Part shown: piece by piece, positions 60,194 through 64,000 of the stretch
Position numbering within the stretch: the first letter of the stretch is position 1
How the letters are laid out: each line of letters opens with the position of its first letter
DNA from: Centropus unirufus
Lineage: Eukaryota; Chordata; Aves; Cuculiformes; Centropidae
Assembly (NCBI GenBank): GCA_013397695.1
Contig: VYZI01000085.1
Span: 930,080-994,079 of the forward strand
Reading direction: 5' to 3'
DNA: 64,000 bases
Translations under genes and position numbers: made by a program
The notes under the pieces: generated by a model
What the model saw: only the letters and a program-made list of their open reading frames with translations
Databases searched by the model: none
What the model was told of the DNA's origin: nothing

Positions 60194-63100
60194 CAGATGA
60201 CATTATTACACCTTACATATAGACAATAACTTCACGTGTTTTGTGGAACCTCCTAAGCCCATTTCTTCGCAGGAGCTAAAGCCTGTCTCCAGGATGTCAC
60301 TTCATTTTTCACAAGACCACAAATATATTTCAGTGCCTACATTCTACTAAGTTTTTTGGTAAATATCACCTCTAATAAGCAAATTATTTGCGTATTTAGC
60401 AATCTGTTAGAAGTTGTCTGGAAGAGTTAGTCATCTACTCACACTCAGACAAAATTATGCAGAGCAGCTGATGATTTCCTTTCCCTGAAATAGAGTGTTT
60501 GATTTATGTTGCATTATCACTGCGTGAAAAAAGTCCAAGGAAGTAGCAAAAATTCAGAATTTCAATGGAACAAAGGAAATCAATAGAAAATTTGACCAGC
60601 TAAACCCATATTCTATAATGTAAAATTTCCAACCAAAAAGAGAATTGAATCAGCAGCAGCTCAGTTTGCCCTTTATAATTTTAACTGATTCCACTCCTTC
60701 CCCCAGCCTCCACTGTTTGGTAGGAAATGCTTTGCTATTATGAAACCAGCAGAGCAGCTATTATGCTGCTCTCCTCTCTAATAGCAAGAGAAGTATGTTA
60801 TGGCCGGACCATTTCTATGGCCTATTGCTCCTATTTCTCTGGAGAATGCTGGCAGCTGGCAGGAGATTGCTGCCCTCGCTTAAGCCACTCTTCAGACTAG
60901 AGAAATAACTTGCCCAAAAATGCAGTATATATCCTATAACTAGTGAAGACACAGAATAGCCATCCTACTTTTGTCATCTTAAGCTAATACAATTTCTTCC
61001 TGAGGAAGAACTCCTGATGCCCTGAATGTATCTGGGCCCTGACTGTAGGCTGTGGCTCAACTCATCCGGATAAAGTGAAAGATATTTCTCAAAAAATCAG
61101 AAACTATCGCATAGGATCACAGAATGGGAATGAAAAATTAAACTGTACTTGGAATGTTTTTACTTTGTATTATGTGTCATGTTCTTTGTAAGACATTGAA
61201 TAAAATCTTGTTTTGAAAAAAAATATTACAGGTTCAAATCCAAGTCCAATTTATGGAACTAATGGGCCATCTGCCATCTAAAATTTTAAAAGGAAATCCA
61301 TAAGTTTGCACAGGTAAATGAAACTAAGGGACAGATCTCCGAGGTGTAACATGACAGTCCCCTTTGAAAAATAATCTGAGTTTTATTCTACAAATATTCT
61401 AGATTCACAATTTTGGGATTCTATTCTATTCTATTTCCTATTTGATACATGTCACTCAGCACAGTAAACAACCTACCTGCCAGCAGTAAAATATCACAGC
61501 TCTACAGCAACCAAACGGCGTCCTTTAGAGACTACTAGAAATTTGCCAAAAAAGACCCCATGAAAGGAGGTGTGGGTTTTTTAGCTTTCCTAGCGGAATG
61601 CGCTATTTCAGGGACAGTTCTGCCACTAGGACCTACACCTGTGCTCCACACCCAAACTCACCTTTTTAAGGGCAACAGAAAATATTTCCAACCACTTCGC
61701 CATCCCCAACAGAGCAAAACCAATCCGGAGGTATGGAAACCACCAAGCGTTATTTAAACTGAAATGTCAAGTAGGTGTCCTCCACAGTGCATTCAGCCTC
61801 CACTGTCAAAGGTAACTCATTCATTAAATGCTTCCAGCTTCTTTATTTGGGCATTACTTGAAAAAAAAAAAAATTTAAAAAATACATTAATATCCAGTTC
61901 CTTCATTCAGTCAGGGTGATGCTTAGGTCTACACCCACCCAGGAAGAGTGAAGGCCACCAGCAGCTGTGCCATGGGTGGTCACTATCTGCCCACAGAAAC
62001 CATGGCTGTAAGAGTCCTCACCCTGCCTGGCCATGGGAATCAAGCCAACAGAGCGCTGAGGGTAGCGCTGATTCGAGGGGAATCCTGAGAACTTATTCAG
62101 TCTCTGCCAAGTCTCAGAGAGGGCTCCCGGGGCTCCTCCTTTTGGCCGCTGTTGCAGAGCCGCAAAGCAGACTTTTATATTTCAACACACATTATCTTGG
62201 CATCTCTTTTAATCTAGAAATACTGTATGAAGAAAACATTATGCAGAAGATGATGTCCAGCCTTAAATACACCATTTTCTCTAACAAACCCAATAGGAAG
62301 ACTATTTCATAAATGAGAACAACAAATTGAAATTCAATAATCCAGTTCATCCAACCATATTGAAATAGAATTATACACATAAATATACACACGCATATAA
62401 TATAATTATATTATACATATATAGGTGTACAGTGAGGGAGGACTTACTTCCTCCAGGTATGGACTATTCCTATTATAAAGTTGGGTAAGCAAGCACTGTA
62501 AAATCACAACTCTCTAATGTTTAAGGGTATCCTGCTCAGGATGCTTTCAGCTGCAAGCATAAAACCAAACCACTCCATTTATAACAGATTTGTGATTTTT
62601 AAATCTTAATAACATCTTCAATGAGTAAAAAAAATAATATTCACTCAGTTTATCATCAGAGAAGACAAAGGTATTAAATTGCAGTTGAGTCTATACCAAA
62701 AGGAAACCCACACATTAATATCCGCAATTTGATACCCATTCCAAACACAAGAAGTAACAAATTTGGTGACAAAGCTGTCAAAATATGTTCCACAAATACA
62801 TTGGCAAGAGATCTGGACATACTAAAGAAATTCAGTGAAACAAAATAGGTGCCAAATGGGGATGTTTGACAGAGTGTTCAAAAATACATTTAGACCAAAG
62901 CAGGAACACATCCAACAGAGAGATTATCTCCATAAATTATCATGAAGCTATTAGAAATAATTGGCCAGTGATTTCAAAATATTACATATACTTTTAATGT
63001 TATCAGAGCTCTGTGTTGTGAAGCATGTGTGATTTCTTGGCGATTTCATTTTTGGCCGTGCAACAGCGTTTTTAGACGCAAGTGAAAATACTATATCCCA

Positions 63101-64000
63101 TACTGTAAGTCAATCTGTAGCCTTTGAAATCGCATTGAGCTTCCAAGCGCTTTGAAAGGCTGCTGGGGGAAGTACTACCCCAGTCTGAGCACCCTGCGAG
63201 GATGCAGGGATTTGCTCAGCCACGCAGATTCTTCCCCGCAAGGCTCAAGAGCCTCGAGGTAGCAAAGAGGTCAGGACCAACCTCCTCAAGGGAGTGGAGA
63301 GGGGGAAGAGAAGATCCCATCAACACAGACCCCAGTCCCTGCGGCAGGTACCACGGTCCCCCTCCGTGTTGGGGCACCCCTTTGTCCCAGATAAAGAGGT
63401 CCAGGGAGACATCAGCTTCCCGCAGGTCCAATAGGAGCAGATCAATCCATAGACAATGCCGCATTATGGATATCAACAAAATGAAGTCAACTAAACATTT
63501 CCAGTTGCTTCTTTGCAGAAAACCATGGCAGGGGCAGCTGCAGGAGTGGCAGCCCCGGCCCTGCACTTCAGCAGGATCTGGTGAGGGATGAAGAAGAGAG
63601 TGGGAAATGCTGCCCTGTGGAGCGACCCCTTCACACCTTTCACACGCATGACATTCAAATTGCTGTTGTTCAGCCCTAATCAGGGCCTCCCATTAAGGCG
63701 CGGAGCCAAGTAAATAATATTTGTCATCTGTTTGCTCTCAAAAGAAAAAAATTGTTTGTTTTAAAAGCATTTCTATACACATTTCATAAAATTCAACTGG
63801 TGCTATCCTAAATCAAAGGAGCACCCCCTGAACTTGAGGCAGTACGAGGTAAGATTTGCGATTGTCCTTAACTCCTGGCAAGCTCATTCCTTACACTTGA
63901 AATGAGCCTCTCCGACAACCCTCTCCCGCACAGATGAGCTTTTCCCTAGTGCAGAAAGATCAATTTTCCTGAACAACCAAAAAGAGAAAGGCTCAGAGAT
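60194..64000. other. Gene-free stretch
   Basis: No gene is recognised. 61418-61438 is a short (ATTCT)n run. 'ataggatcacagaatggga' at about 61110 recalls a CR1 tail but is too short to call. The overlapping opposite-strand frames at 63202-63591 (129 and 116 codons) lie in a modest GC-rich patch and have no domain support. Confidence 0.55.
62396..62415. repeat. Perfect 20-bp AT palindrome
   Basis: The 20-mer tataatataattatattata is exactly its own reverse complement. It lies within a 60-bp AT/CA dinucleotide-like stretch (62383-62425). Such tracts can extrude cruciforms or act as fragile sites; here it is probably low complexity. Confidence 0.85.

Noticed and set aside
61110..61128. CR1 tail-like string ataggatcacagaatggga
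   Set aside because: Only about 18 bp; no upstream CR1 body could be seen.
63202..63591. Overlapping 129- and 116-codon frames on opposite strands
   Set aside because: Shadow frames in a modest GC-rich patch; neither shows protein-like features.

Overview
The window looks like a piece of a bird nuclear genome, AT-rich and almost free of protein-coding sequence. The best evidence is three truncated CR1 LINE 3' ends (18352-18553, 22368-22420 and about 52250-52582) whose wording matches avian CR1 tails. A scatter of very old, short, partly self-complementary repeats of a kind common in birds, crocodilians and turtles supports this (10412-10472, 14413-14480, 19157-19202, 24936-24994, 32087-32153). 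Interspersed repeats are sparse and no intact mobile element was seen. Three N runs (28270, 31660-31689, 52721-52834) suggest a draft short-read assembly. I cannot name the species or chromosome.

No recognisable gene was found. The longest open frame is 164 codons (minus strand, 44317-44811), in a local GC-rich patch, and resembles no family I know. The window is best read as a gene desert or part of one or more very long introns. A few places carry strong splice signals at both ends of an open block. On the minus strand there is a 111-bp symmetric exon candidate at 55429-55539. On the plus strand there are candidates at 14618-14746, 18984-19202 and 51840-51885, which are open in mutually compatible phase. 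They may be exons of an unrecognised gene or of a long non-coding RNA. None is proven.

Layout. 1-13.6 kb: AT-rich non-coding DNA with a pyrimidine tract at 7643-7696. 13.6-21 kb: the busiest part, with enhancer-like blocks (13600-13950, 17372-17860, 20541-20880), two plus-strand exon candidates, several old repeats and a CR1. 21-36.7 kb: non-coding DNA with a small CR1 remnant, an A-rich minisatellite and two regulatory-looking areas (about 30 kb and 32.6-33 kb). 36.7-41.4 kb: a two-copy 355-bp duplication in which one copy lies exactly between two 78-bp direct repeats. 41.4-52.8 kb: microsatellites, a GC-rich patch, a C-rich strand-asymmetric stretch, a 46-bp exon candidate and the largest CR1. 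52.8-64 kb: a 330-bp purine-rich strand, the minus-strand exon candidate, an AT-rich homeodomain-site cluster near 60 kb and a perfect 20-bp AT palindrome.

Nothing here forms an operon, CRISPR array, phage or other discrete system. The features most worth following are the A-B-A' plus B duplication, the exon candidates, and the putative conserved non-coding blocks.
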